This document shows, one piece after another, positions 1-11,775 of a stretch of DNA of 64,000 nt. The notes beneath the pieces are model-generated. The model ran no database searches and was not told the DNA's origin. It was given only the letters and a program-made list of their open reading frames with translations. A program made the translations under genes and the position numbers. The stretch's first letter is position 1. The number at the start of each line of letters is the position of its first letter. Source of the stretch: Angiostrongylus vasorum (taxonomy: Eukaryota; Nematoda; Chromadorea; Rhabditida; Metastrongylidae). The stretch lies in assembly GCA_018806985.1 (NCBI GenBank), contig JADANN010000156.1:222001-286000 (forward strand), read 5' to 3'.

Positions 1-604
1 AAACTAATTGAAATTCTTAAAAACGCAAAACTACCATTTTTGAGAATTTGAAGTACTTTTCATTTTTTTTTCTTATTGAAAAAGCAACACCGGTACAATT
101 CAAATAGTGAAGGTTACTTTTCTCTGCGAATTTCGAAAATAATTTTAGGTAGCGGTTTCTATCTAAGTGGGAAATTTTGTGAATCTCTTTTATAGGAGCA
201 GCTCTGTATAATAGTGTAATAGAAAAGAAAGAAAACAATTGTCTACGAAATCTTTCCAGCCTCGGAGCTTTTCAGATCTCACTAACTCAGAAGATGTTAG
301 GTATTTATTGCACCACAGCAATGAAACACTCAGTAAAGAAGCGTTTCTACCTGAAACAAGATGTTTTGAAGAAGTTTGGTTATTGCCACAATTTTAAAGC
401 TAAAGTTAACATTTAGAACACATGTTTGTTATAAATAGCATTTAAGGAGAAATTCCACATGAAATTATAGACAAATTAAACTTGCTACTAGCTTCTAGAA
501 ATTCATGAAACCAGCGGAGATTCGTTTGCAAAGTGCGGACGTATTGTGTCATGTTCTCGGTAGCAGAGTGGTATCGCTTTTAAGAGAAGGATGAGGGAGA
601 AAAC

Positions 605-851
605 GTTTGGTGTTGAACAATCCCTAAAGGATATGCCGTGCATTCGACCTCATCAAGCATCGTTTAGACGGCAGTGAGCGCATGGCTGTCCTGTACAATC
701 ACTTACGTATTTATAAAGACCGTGTTTCTCTCTGCCTAGACAAGTATCGTAGAAATCTCCCGATCCCTGGGATTTGGAAGGATTGATAGCTTCTGGATGC
801 GGTATCAAAACGACGACCAACGTCTGCGTTGCAGGACCTGTGCATCACGCG
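605..851 (-). repeat. SINE-A copy (tRNA-like SINE), diverged
   Basis: Read on the minus strand this copy starts with a tRNA-like head (GGCGCGTGATGCACAGG, a decayed A-box) near 851 and ends with the conserved tail block around ATGCACGGCATATCC near 640. The same order of blocks recurs at about ten other places in the window. Internally it is more diverged than most copies. Confidence 0.6.
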
Positions 852-1597
852 CCCATATCTTTCAGTATTGGTGAGAAATGCACGCAACGCTCTCTATTGA
901 CGACCATTGTGGTGGAAAAACGATAAATGTGTTCCTAGAAATAGCAGAGGAATAATGAGATGAATTCATCACATATTAACGATGAAAACGCGCATTACTT
1001 CAAAAGGATATATGACTACAAAGTAGCCTGTTTTACTTGCCTTTTTTATAAATTGCTCTCAATCTCATCTGTCAAAAAGTCTCCACATCATGTTTTTACG
1101 TTTCTGATCATTGTAGGATATGTAAATAGAGACTAAACAACAATTTGTTGGAGGTAAATACAATTTTCGATTGAATCAATGGGAACAACCGGTAGATTTG
1201 TCAGGAAATCCTCTGCGCATGCGAATTTATGTTTATCTGCACATGGACCAAATTGATGGTTGTTTGAAATGAGATGACTTAAAAGTAGATAAAACAATAG
1301 AAGATACAAATAGGAGAGTAGTATGAAAAAAGATGTAGAGACGAACAGGAAAGTGTGGCAAGGCACCCATTTATGGGATGTCGTTTCCCACGAAAAACAT
1401 TTCAGTTGAGTTTGAAGGTACTGAACATGACTGCTACGTTCTTCGTATCACTGGAGAGGTTAGATATAGAGAAATCGCTATACCAGATCTATTGTTCTGT
1501 GTAGTACCTGTAGTGACGAAAATTAAAAGGAGATTTTATAAGAAAAGATTAGGATTTAAACGCACTCTCTTTACTACCTATCAACAGTGTAGATGGG

Positions 1598-1860
1598 CGT
1601 AAGGTGCGTGTGACGCAGTGGTCGGAGGCGCCCTGCAACACACACGTAGGGCCGATCCCCGCGCCTATGATCCACCAAGCCTTCGATCCCTCCGGAGCCG
1701 AAATTGGTATCATACCTGTATGGGAGGATAGCAGCACAGGCTCGATACATCGGTCACTGTAAAGGTCAGATATGCATTCAATAACCTCCAAACGATGCTT
1801 AATGAAGTCTAATGCATGGCGCATCCCTCAGGAATTGATCATTGCCGACAGCTTCATCTT
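1598..1860 (+). repeat. SINE-A copy (tRNA-like SINE)
   Basis: Begins with GGCGTAAGGTGCGTGTGACG, then GCAGTGGTCGGAGG (A-box-like) and GGGCCGATCCCCG (B-box-like). Next come the body block around TTGGTATCATACCTG and the tail block AATGCATGGCGCATCCCTCA. The order of an internal Pol III promoter followed by an unrelated body is typical of tRNA-derived SINEs. No protein is expected. Confidence 0.75.
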
Positions 1861-2172
1861 TTTTTTAACAGGGTAGGTTTACAAATAATCGTTGAATAAG
1901 TCAGATGACATATAAGAAATCGAGTAATTGAAACTGGTGATCAAACGAGGTCACAAAATGTAAGTGCAAGATGCAATTTAGCTTAACGGCTTGAGAAGTG
2001 ATGACTAACTTCCATAATGAATATCTTCAAGAATCCATCCTTTCTGAACCCATGGTGGTAAATCTATCCATCAAACTACTGTGAAGATAAACGGGTTGTT
2101 GAATTCTGGTGAAATTTCATGAAGGAACTATACAAATTTGTACTGGAAGTGCTGAAACGGAAACTTTCCCTG

Positions 2173-2400
2173 TCAGCTCGTTATTTCAAAGAGGCACGTC
2201 TCAAAGTTGCCGAGATACTTGAAGAACTGGTTTTCCGCTGGGCAGAGGACTGGAGAGTATGTAGGCAGAGTGCGGTAGTCCATCTCGACCAAGTTTGTAG
2301 AGTCGATAGTGAGACGTGCTGTAGCGCGGTAATGTGGGGAAAAATTATTGCCATTCTGTTGGCCAATACTGTGCACAGCTGCTGAAGTCTTCTTTTTCAT
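2173..2400 (-). pseudogene. Mariner transposase C-terminal relic
   Basis: The minus-strand frame reads a decayed version of the mariner DD34D C-terminal block: LPTYSPVLCPAENQFFKYL corresponds to the family motif in which HPPYSPD carries the third catalytic aspartate and is followed by a YHFFxxLxxF block. Here the aspartate position is Val-Leu and the HPP is lost, so it is inactive. No terminal repeats were found and the N-terminal half is not recognisable, although related sequence may continue to about 2,730. Identification rests on one short motif. Confidence 0.5.
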
Positions 2401-2729
2401 CTTGCCGATTTAATAGACGTACTTTTCCATCAAAAGCTTTTTCACTTGGATTCACCAAACATAATTGATAACACCAGCTGTAGGTTATCATGCGGTTAGC
2501 GCAACCTTCTTTTTGTGCAATTTGGACTTTGGGAAATGTACAGAGCTTTATTACACTTCAAACACTTGACCGATCGTCGTCAGTTTTCGTACAGATCCCA
2601 CGCGGTCGAGGGATGGGTCGTTGTGCTTGCTAATGACACCTCGAAACGTCGACTTATCATTATTGACAAACATGACGTTATCCATCAAGACTTATTGAAG
2701 GAAAACGTGGCGCCTGAGTGATAACAGGA

Positions 2730-5700
2730 TTTATTCCAGATTTAACTTTCGATAAAGGGCCCAGGATGAAGAACTTAAGGATGCACTAAGCAGTAAACTT
2801 CATTAAGCATTGTTTGGTGTGACTGAAAACATATATGGCCTGTGCAATGAAATATGATGGCCTATTGATCTATTAATTCAACGCTGTCTCCTTTAACAAA
2901 ACTCTAGTAGAAACTTGGGTATCTCGGACGGAAAGGATACAAGACTTTACAAGCCCAGGGCGTAGGATCGAACAAGTGGCCAATTATATTAGGAAATATA
3001 TTAAGAGTACGACCTGAAAAGAAAAAATCGTCATGAATGTTTTTATGTATTCTTTTGCTAGAATTAGTGACCATTAGCGGTAAATTGTAAAACGGCGTTT
3101 TGGTTTTTATAAAACATCTTTCCTTGCTACTTTTGAGGCGAAGTGTTCATCGAAGTTGTATTGCGTATTACAACAGTACCAGTTATAATGATTTAGTGGC
3201 CGTTATTATTAAAAGTACAGTGGGTTTAGGACGAAAGCTAGACGTGCTCTGATAGAAGGCCATTTCAGGATAGACGAATTAGTACTAAAGCTACCTGCTA
3301 TGGTAACAATCATTTATACATGTAACAATCACTTTATACATCCGTAAGCCAACGTGACTCATTGTATTAGCGAAATATCTGCTCACTCACCTATACAAGA
3401 ATACCAATGGAGTCGAATGAATGATGGCACATCTTTCAGGCATATATCAACATTGGACGCCTTATATTTTTGCCTTTTATTGATGAGACTGAGATTCACC
3501 CTTTTACATTGCCGTCGATTCATGTAAGGATTCTAATATTATGGCGACAATCCCTAGCTGATCGACAAGTGCAGGCGATTATTTGTGTTAAAGCCCTGAT
3601 GACGCTTCAATGCCGTAATCTCGGGCCAGGATTATCGGGAAGTTCTGTGGCCTAGGCGACACGTGAAGACGGAGCACCTAAGTATCTGAGTGAGAAGATG
3701 TCGACAAGGTTGAATTTGCTATATGCTTTCGGGCGTTTTATTCATTCATTGTTTTTCATTAATTAGGAGAATCATCGGAGTTCCAGCGTAGTACTAGTGG
3801 ATGATTTTCAATCTGATGTGCTCACTGGTTAAACTCGTAATCTCGAATGTGTCATCTTTTATCCAAGTCATTTAGTAAGACGTTAGAGAATGTCAGAAAC
3901 TCTCTTTTCGGCCGTTTAGCTACATAGTGATCCTTAGACTGATTCAAAAATTTTGTCGAAGTCAGTAGATTGTAGGGTTGACACTCCAATGAGGAATTTA
4001 ATTATAACTCGGATACGGTTAATCATCTTTGAAAAAAAATTGTGAATACCAAAATGTTGTTTGCTGCTTTTAATTAAAATAACGTTTTCAAAGCAAAAAA
4101 AGAACCATAATAATAGGAAAAAAACTCTGTATAGTTGTCCAAATGATTGATGTTTTTCCACAACTCGTCAGCTCGAATGGAAAACTTTGCCCGTTGACGT
4201 TGGATTCTTTGCCATCGGGAAGGCCCAAAACGAACGCTTTTTGCCTATACGAAAATGCATGTACCCAGAACTGATTTATCGTCAAAATTTTGAAGGACAA
4301 TATCTGGGTCGTCTAGGAATATCAAAACTAATAATGTAGAAACAAAAAAAATCCAAGTCTAATATGTTTGACCTTTAATTATTACATAAAGCAAAGTACA
4401 TAATGAAGCCTATTCTATACTCTTTGTACTGATAAGGAACTGATAGCGAAGAGGAAGAACGTAATGAATTTCCCGCTAGAGCTTTATACAGTGACAACCA
4501 TTGAGCCGAAGCACAATAAAGATAAATGAAGCCGTATATCTCAAATATTCAGGATAGGTTGGCAGAAGGTATTCAGTTGACGTTCCTGATGTGGAAAAGA
4601 GCTTAATGAAGTATATATGACAATGCATGGCAATTTGTTCTAAAACAGTTGCTGACACCTGTGTAATTGTTAGCTTCTCCATGGGAACAGATGGAAAGGC
4701 GCATACCTTATCTTTCATTTTAAGAAAGCCAAGTATTCCAAAAAGAGAAGAAGAACGGAGCAGAATTTATTGTGTTTCATGCTTTCCTGAGGGCCATTTT
4801 CAGTAAATTACTGCCATTTGCGGCTTTAATATAAGGCAAAGAGATCTGTCTCTGTCAATTCCTAGTAATTATTAGGTTCCCGCGAAAATGATGGTCGATT
4901 TGCAAGAGGAACTTTAAAGAGCTGTGATTCGGTTCAAGCACAGCCTTATTAAGCGAAATAAAAACCTTCAGAGTTTGGACATTCTTTCTGAAGTCTTAGA
5001 AGAAAGGAAGTTCTTAAGTGTACTTTCACGAGAGTTTGTTATTGAAGAGTTTTTTCGGTCAGTGGGCATCAAGATGGTTTCAAAAAGTGATAATTCGGTT
5101 GGCAAAAGGCGACTGAATACCGTGGGGTGGGTCAGGCAGAATCTCATGGTTACTTCTTTAATACCTGCTTTGTTAATGTGCTTGGGTGGTATGGCGTCGT
5201 CTCACACGAGGAATGGACTATGTCTTCTGACCAAGTTTCCATAAACACGCAGTGGTTTTTGTAGAATTCCATCGAATTTGCGACGTTACATCTCCGTTTT
5301 GAGCGTTTGGCAAGATTTCATAAAGGTGTGGTGAATTATGCGACTTCAGACTACCAAACAATCACCATGGTCTCTCTTGGTGTAAAATTGGCCTGAGGAA
5401 GTGCTTGCGAGCGGCATCTCGGGCAAGCCAATGCGGTGAACGTCGTCTATTTTAGATAGGATCCGTTCCTGATTCGACGTTGCAGTGCCATCGAAAAACC
5501 TCATTTCTGGAATGCTGAAAGTACTACAGAACAAATTTGCATACGATGCTTTTGGAAATTGTAAAGTCGTGTGGTACCCATTTACTGAGCATTTTCATCC
5601 TCCCAATATTTTTTTTGGTGACAACAGGCTGTTGAATAATTAACGTTGAGCTCATCTCTAACCTTTCTACTTGTCTTTAGAGAGTCAGCTGCAATCATGG

Positions 5701-8470
5701 CCTTTAGATAATGGTACTCAGTTGATGATGGGTGCCGACGTCGAGAACTTTTCCTGATACAAAAACACAGCTACAGTACGAAAGTTTTTCCACACCTGTG
5801 CACTCCTTGCAGTTCAACGATCCCATGGCACTATGGTATTCACTTTGGAATTCATTAACCAAAGCGCTCGGATTGTATTGCTCTGAAACTACCAATTCGC
5901 CAATTCGACAAGCACAAAATCATTGTTAATTGAGGATCAGAAAAAAGTGTTACATAACAAATAATTAAGCAATCGAAGGAACTGCGTCATGTCTTTCATT
6001 AGCGTGAGCTCAAAAAAAAACACCAAGTGAAACGACTGCTAATGAGCATTGGCTTTATTTGTTAGAAAGATGACTAGTAGGATATGTAGTAAATAATAAG
6101 TAGAGAATTGTGATCATTTGGTTGGATGCTTACATAACCCATTCTCCTCTGACTGGTGTTTTGTTGCTTGGAAGGTTCTATTTCTTGGAGTCAGCTTTGT
6201 TCCAGGATGGCAAGTCACTAACGGTACACGTTAGTTCCTAGTTAGGTTCACTAATCGATTTTTTAAAAACCACTTGCGCTTGTGAGAACCTGCAGAACTT
6301 CACTTTCTGTCCATACCCATGTCTATTTGTTACACAAATAGCCTTCACACGAATGATCGCCACCAGGGAGCAGATTTTAAGCATGAGAGAAAAGTTAAGC
6401 GACGGAATTATTTACGCTGTTATTAAGCCAATTAGTCTACCCGAAAACTGAAACGAAAACCTATTGATACTTGGTGTACATAGTGTTCTGTGTTTTACAA
6501 TGTTTCTCATTTGTTTGAAATTTAACTGCGTCCAATTAACATTGGTTAAGTAAAGTACGTCAGTATGGTTCAAGATGAGAGTAGCCATAGAAAGTTTAGC
6601 ACTAGGAAGACTTGGAAGACATTCTGAGGCTATAATGCTGAAGAAAATACGTCAATTACGGTTTTGCGTTCTACACTCACCGTCGAGAAAATGGCCATTT
6701 TACTATAGGGTTCAGACTGGTCTTCAATCGTAGGTGCTATTAAAGAATGATTGAGATATTTTACTTTGTAACTTTTTATTTCATTTAAACGTTAATTATT
6801 GACTCTTTGATTCTTATTTGAAGTATGCAATAAATCCTAGGATTATCATGGATAGCTCAATTCACATTTTCAAACGCAACGTGACTTCGTATAATAGTAA
6901 ATCAGCATAAAAATGATGTTTGACTTTAAAGACTTAGGGCAAAAGATCATGAATAAGACGAAGGTTTTGCAAAAATATAGGAGGCAAAATTTCTTCTAGT
7001 TGACAACGGATACCCGGACGGAAGCCCCACTCCGAACAGCATATGTGCGATAATATGTTAATGAGAACAATTTTAAAATTATGAAAAAGAAATGCTCTTC
7101 CATTCCCCCTACTAAACAAGTAGCATGACATAAGCACAACTTCTACAGTTTTAAACAATATTTGGTACGTCATACTTGAATGGCCCTGAACGAAAGTTTG
7201 ACTTGGTCGGCAATCTGCTAAATGGTTAAACTTTTTCTACCTTGGAAGCTAAAGATAGCTCTCTTTGAGCTGTAGTAGAGTTGCTACTACAGAAAATTAC
7301 GAATCGAAGGAGATACGTTCTCGGATTACTAAGCTAACACGAGTTTGGTAAGAAGGTTTCTACGGCTTATTTATGTAAGGCTCTGTGGCTTTTTTACTTA
7401 TGTTCAAAAACAATTGGGAGAATTATAGCCTTATGACCACGTTGCTCACAGTTACGGCGAGGAAATTTCGAGCCCTTCATTTAAACAGCTATTTTACATC
7501 AGAGTTCGAAACAAAAAAAAGAGCCCTCGGCCAGAACGTGACGCTGAGACCATAAGATGCATTATTGTATTTCAACTCGTTATCAAAATACAAGGAAAAA
7601 TTGGTAGAAAAATTGCATAGCATGAAAATCTAAGAACTAGGGATAGTTGGAATGTGTTAAGGAGAAATACATAAAAATGTCATCTAAGTAAACTTGATAA
7701 CTCAAAAAAGGAAATTATCTGAATAAAAAAGAGGAGAAAACCAAACATGGGAAGCAAGGGAAATGATTTTGGACTATTCACTCATTCATTCCGAAACCGA
7801 TTTCACGATAAATTTTATGGTAGGGGATCCTAAGTTTTCGAGTCTTGGTAAGGTTTAGGGCAAATTTTGCGCTATTGCTAAACGATTTGTCCAAGATATT
7901 ATTTGTGAATTGTGATATGTGGCTTGTGGAAGCCATAAATACTGCGATTCAGCGAAATGGGGCAAATACACATGAGAATGTGCAAGCGTCGTTCTACAGT
8001 GTTCTTGGTTGTGCTGAGTACTGGACTATGAAGATGCATCCGCTCTGGGAGGTCGTACTCATTAGCGAATGGCGAAGAAATTCGAGCCATATCAAACAGC
8101 AAAACCATAACATCGTCTAGCCATGGAAGAAAACGTTACCCACAAGCATCTAGTCGCCAACACAGCGTCATGCTAAAAAAGCAAAATTTTTTTAAAAGTC
8201 GTAAGCTCAAGGCGCATACAAGGAGATTCGCCTTGGAAGAGAGGCTGTGTTGTTGTTAATGAGCAGCTGAAAAACCAAAAAACCTCTAGAAATCACTTAA
8301 TGAAATCTAGGGAGCAGAATTGTGAACTTAAAGGTCAAAAGGAAGATAGCGGTAATAGTGATGGAAAAAAGAACATGATAGATTCGAAACATTATAGGGA
8401 GAAAAATCCAACAGGCAGTTTTGACAGATGTAATTTTTTTATATGTAGGTTTCACAAATCTTTATATTTT
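2730..8470. other. No recognisable gene or repeat
   Basis: Only short ORFs occur here. The longest is 106 codons at 4,924-5,244 (+, non-ATG start) and resembles no family I know; its last third is hydrophobic. I saw no copies of the interspersed families found elsewhere in the window. This may be intron or intergenic DNA or very old repeats. Confidence 0.4.
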
Positions 8471-8474
8471 TTGT

Positions 8475-8840
8475 TTAGCAAACACGAGATGTTATTTTAT
8501 TTCTTTATTCACGAACAAGCTGACATTTTGGCGAATTTCGCCTTCTTCAGAGCCTGGAAAGTTCATGTTGACGGCAATCTACCCGGGAAAAACACCGCCA
8601 TAGCCAAACATAGAAAGTGCTAAACCAAAACTTCAATCACATTGAAGAGCACAGTGTTTAATTTTTAAGCGTTCAATGATCACAGTGCTCAATGTGACTG
8701 AAGTATTGCTTTCGCATTTTCTTTGTTTGGTTATGGAGGTGTTGGGCCGGGTAGATTGCAGTCAACTTGACCTTTCCAGGCCGCCGAAACGTGACCTCGT
8801 GCTTAAATTAAGAAATAAAATAATACCGCGCGTTTGATAC
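8475..8840. mobile_element. Inverted pair of PLE 3' tails
   Basis: The left arm (8,475-8,640, minus) and right arm (about 8,665-8,840, plus) are both the PLE 3' tail seen at 13,330-13,510 and 45,190-45,366. They share TTTGGTTATGGAGGTGTT, CCAGG and AATAAAATAA blocks, and meet at a central GTGCTCAATGTGACTG region. The right arm has lost the first half of its hairpin motif: CCAGG runs straight into CCGCCGAAACG. No coding sequence remains between the arms. Confidence 0.75.
8518..8554 (-). ncRNA. Degenerate hammerhead-like motif in PLE tail
   Basis: The minus strand keeps GGCT, CTGAAGA, a GGCG/CGCC stem and AGCT, but the invariant GAAA is AAAA and the ACGTC block is ATGTC. It is probably inactive, but clearly homologous to the better copies at 42,659 and 58,371. 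Confidence 0.45.
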
Positions 8841-9300
8841 ATAAGAACACAAAGCCTCATAATAGCTCAAAAAGATCGACCGACCAACTGAAGGACCCGA
8901 AAGTCCGCGCTCACGTTTTCGATTCAACGATTCCCCCAGCACTCTGTTATGCTGCAGAGAGCTGGGCTGATACTTCAACTACATCAAGAATACTCCGCAC
9001 TACTCACAGAGCGCTTGAGCGATGTCTTCTGAAATACAACCGGCCCTCTCAATATCTAGCCGGAAATGAAGCTCTGGGCTTCGAAATCTGTCATATCTTC
9101 GAGATCCAGGAGAATATACATCGATAGCGAAACATAGATGGGCCGGTCACATAATGAGAAGAACAGACGACAGATGGATGAAAAGAACAGCAGAGTGGAC
9201 TCCAAGAGAATGCAAACGTCGCCCAAGACGACTAGCTACACGTTGGGCGGATATTTGTAAACAAAGTTAATCAGCTGTACTCACAGCTGCAGTTGTTTTA
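8830..9300 (+). pseudogene. RTE-type retrotransposon, 3' end of ORF, divergent clade
   Basis: The plus frame reads a C-terminal RTE reverse-transcriptase tail: RAHVFDSTIPPALCYAAESW, then RALERCLL, and after a frameshift near 9,126 RWAGHIMRRTDDRW and RRLATRWADI. These blocks are the conserved region after the polymerase domain of RTE/BovB-like elements. It differs clearly from the other RTE copies here (AESW and ERCLL rather than SETW and ERTMLG), so it is a second lineage. It has no endonuclease or catalytic domain and is dead. Its left edge abuts the PLE tail pair. Confidence 0.7.
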
Positions 9301-9439
9301 CAGATCACGGTATGAGACTCGCACGCGCTACCATGCTCGAACAAGGCCACCACCATAGACGACGATTGGGAGGGAACGAAAAGGATGGCAAATGTGCTGA
9401 TCACGTGTTCCACAGAGAAACTTTTTGCCTTTCTTGAAA

Positions 9440-9870
9440 AACCTCTTTTTTTTGAGGCGCGAAACCACCTATCTGATTATTGGCTTAGGTAGAAGATCGG
9501 ATCTCTTTCAACTGCATGATGTCGAAAACACCCTGCGCCGTCCTCTCGAGTAAGCGTTAGATGACAATGAGTGACTTTTCATTCTTCTTGTCTAACCACC
9601 AGACTTTCAATGCGAATGTAAAGGAAAAAGAAATAAAGAAGTTTATAAGGTGGGCATGGTACCACGCGTTGTTAGCCCTCTACACAACATGCTCGATGCT
9701 TTCCAAAACTCTCCAAACCGCTCGTTTCCTCCTTTTCATTTCTGGACATATCCCATTCATCATGTTGACATGCCGTCGTAGATAGACACGCCTAGAGCAC
9801 TTGGAAATATTCATTCTCATTAACATGAATGGGATATCACAAACAATTCAATTCCCACGAATATTACCTC
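9440..9870 (-). pseudogene. RTE retrotransposon fragment, post-RT region
   Basis: On the minus strand the blocks MNISKCSRRVYLRRHVNMMN, KRRKRAVWRVLESIEHVV and RLLERTAQGV follow one another, interrupted by stops. They align in order with the better copy at 45,382-45,700 (SYVYLGR, SRRKRAAWGAFKSIE, ERTMLGAS). This is a truncated copy in opposite orientation to the neighbouring RTE relic at 8,830-9,300. Confidence 0.65.
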
Positions 9871-9874
9871 ATTG

Positions 9875-10925
9875 AAATGAAGGCGAAGACCTTTTTTTTC
9901 TAAAATTATTGTAGAAATGGCTAACATATGACGATCTCTTCAACAAGGGGAACACGATATAATTACGGACTATCGGTTCTCACTCCCATATTGTCCCATT
10001 CCAGTGTTCACACAACGTTCTCCATAGTGGCGGTGAATAATTTTGGGAAGATCGTCAGACCTAGCACTTCTTTTTACACCGATGTCAATATCGTTGCAGA
10101 ATGGTGACATTTTTGTGGTGAAAATTTTATATGGCTCATAAAGAATCTTTATACACTGAGCGGGGACACCCTCATTGTTCAGAGCTAGCTTCTATGACTA
10201 CAGCTGTCTCAAGTTAGCAGAAATCAACCTTAAGGATGCTGAGATACGGGCAAAAACTCGCAGCCTCAATTGCGCTTCGAATCCGTGACTATCCTGTCCG
10301 TAGACTCATGTGTTTTCCTCTACACCAGCCATATCTAGGATTTCAAGCGCACCCGAGATTACGAGTTCCGCCCATATTTCGGCATCCGCATGATTGTAAT
10401 CCACATGACAGTTTACCACGAAAAAGAAATAGTAACAAGTAATGCTGAAACATTATAAGTCGATGTCTTCATTTAAGTCCATGAAAGCGAGAACAGTTAG
10501 GTTTCCTAGCGTTTCCTGAAACGTCAGTCAGACCTGTTAACGTGTGTATGTGGTCTGTCTTACTGAATTCATTTTGAGGCCTAACTCGCTCACATTGCAT
10601 TTGTCGTCCAGTGTTCTGTCAATCCTGCTTAACATGACTCGTGTGAAGAGTTTATTTTATACGACAGAGAACAAAGAGATTGTTCGGTAGTTTCCGATAT
10701 CGCGGATGTCACCATTCATGAGCATTAACACGGCCCTGTTGGTCATCCATTGCGACCATTTGAGACCTGATCATAAAAAAAGGCAGATCTAACGAATGCC
10801 CAAAAAATGTTAGATGGCGCCAATGATGACGGCATTGGAACGACGATCTAAAAGTGCGTGGAAAGAAAGTGAGCTAGTAAAATTAGCCTGGTAACGAGAA
10901 GTTAAACGGTCTCTAACACTCCTAC
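9875..10925. other. No clear feature
   Basis: Mostly unrecognised. A short stretch near 10,225-10,330 (GATGCTGAGATACGGGCAAA) weakly resembles the minus strand of SINE-B but is too diverged to call. Confidence 0.3.
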
Positions 10926-10929
10926 GTTC

Positions 10930-11775
10930 GACTTTCTATTAACCTCGGCATTGATTGAATAACTCTTTCTACTTCTGTTTAGCAAACACGAGGTGTTATT
11001 TTATTTCTTTATTTACGTACTAGCTGACTTTTCGGCGGATTTCGCCTTCCTCAGAACCTGGAAAGGTCAAGTTGACTGCATCTACACGGCCAAACACCTC
11101 CATAACCAAACGGAGAAAATGCTGATCCAAAATTTCAGTCACATTGAACACAGAGTCTTTGCACACCCACCGCTTTCTATAAGTCTTCCACTAAATATGT
11201 AAGGTGGAGACCAACTGCACAGAGTTCACATGGAATTATAATGTGCCCATCTCATCAGAATAACAGGCTTATATAGTGTCCATTATCACGCGTGATAATG
11301 AGGCATTGCTCCCCTGCGGTTCATTTTCGGGTTTTTGGAATCAATCCAGAACGCCTCGAGAGTTTTGCGCGCTTGTGTTCTCGATTCCTGCGCGAGGATC
11401 GTAACACCTGCTTCGAAATATTCTCTGTTATGTCTCTGCGTCCTATGCGTGCCTAGTGGAGTATTTGGTTTACATTTGCCGACTAGATGTTCTTTTATAC
11501 GGACTTAGAGTGGTCTACACGTTTCGCCAACGTATTCGTCTCCGCACCCTTTACAAGGGATCAGATAGACTGTACCCAAACTCATGCAAACACCATCTCT
11601 ACCGTTAGGGCAAATTATGCAGTTTTTCGTTTCACCCAGACGGTCATATAGGCTGTTGCGAACTAGCTGGCGTCTTAGATTGCTCGGTGGCATTTCAATT
11701 ATCGCTACCGAATTCTCTAGACCGGCCCTTCTTAAACAGCGTTTCATAGCTGTACTTATTTCATCTAAAACGAAA
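10930..11775 (-). mobile_element. Penelope-like element, 3' half (GIY-YIG)
   Basis: Minus-strand copy truncated at about 11,775. From high to low coordinates it carries the linker LENSVAIIEMPPSNLRRQL, the cysteine motif CIICPNGRDG, then GTVYLIPCKGCGDEYVGET (the PLE form of the GIY-YIG nuclease core). The frame breaks near 11,505, then come the tail and terminal repeat (10,985-11,070). Beyond the terminal repeat, 10,930-10,980 has the motif that also follows the terminal repeat at 42,115, suggesting the start of a tandem copy. The reverse transcriptase is absent. It is joined head-to-head with the plus-strand copy at 11,776. Confidence 0.85.
11022..11058 (-). ncRNA. Hammerhead-like motif, one key mutation
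   Basis: The minus strand has CTGAGGA, a GGCG/CGCC stem, GAAA and AGCT, but the palindromic ACGT of the better copies is AAGT. It lies in the terminal repeat of the adjoining PLE. Confidence 0.5.

Noticed and set aside
4924..5244. 106-codon ORF as a transposase
   Set aside because: I could not match it to any DDE motif block, and its start is not ATG.
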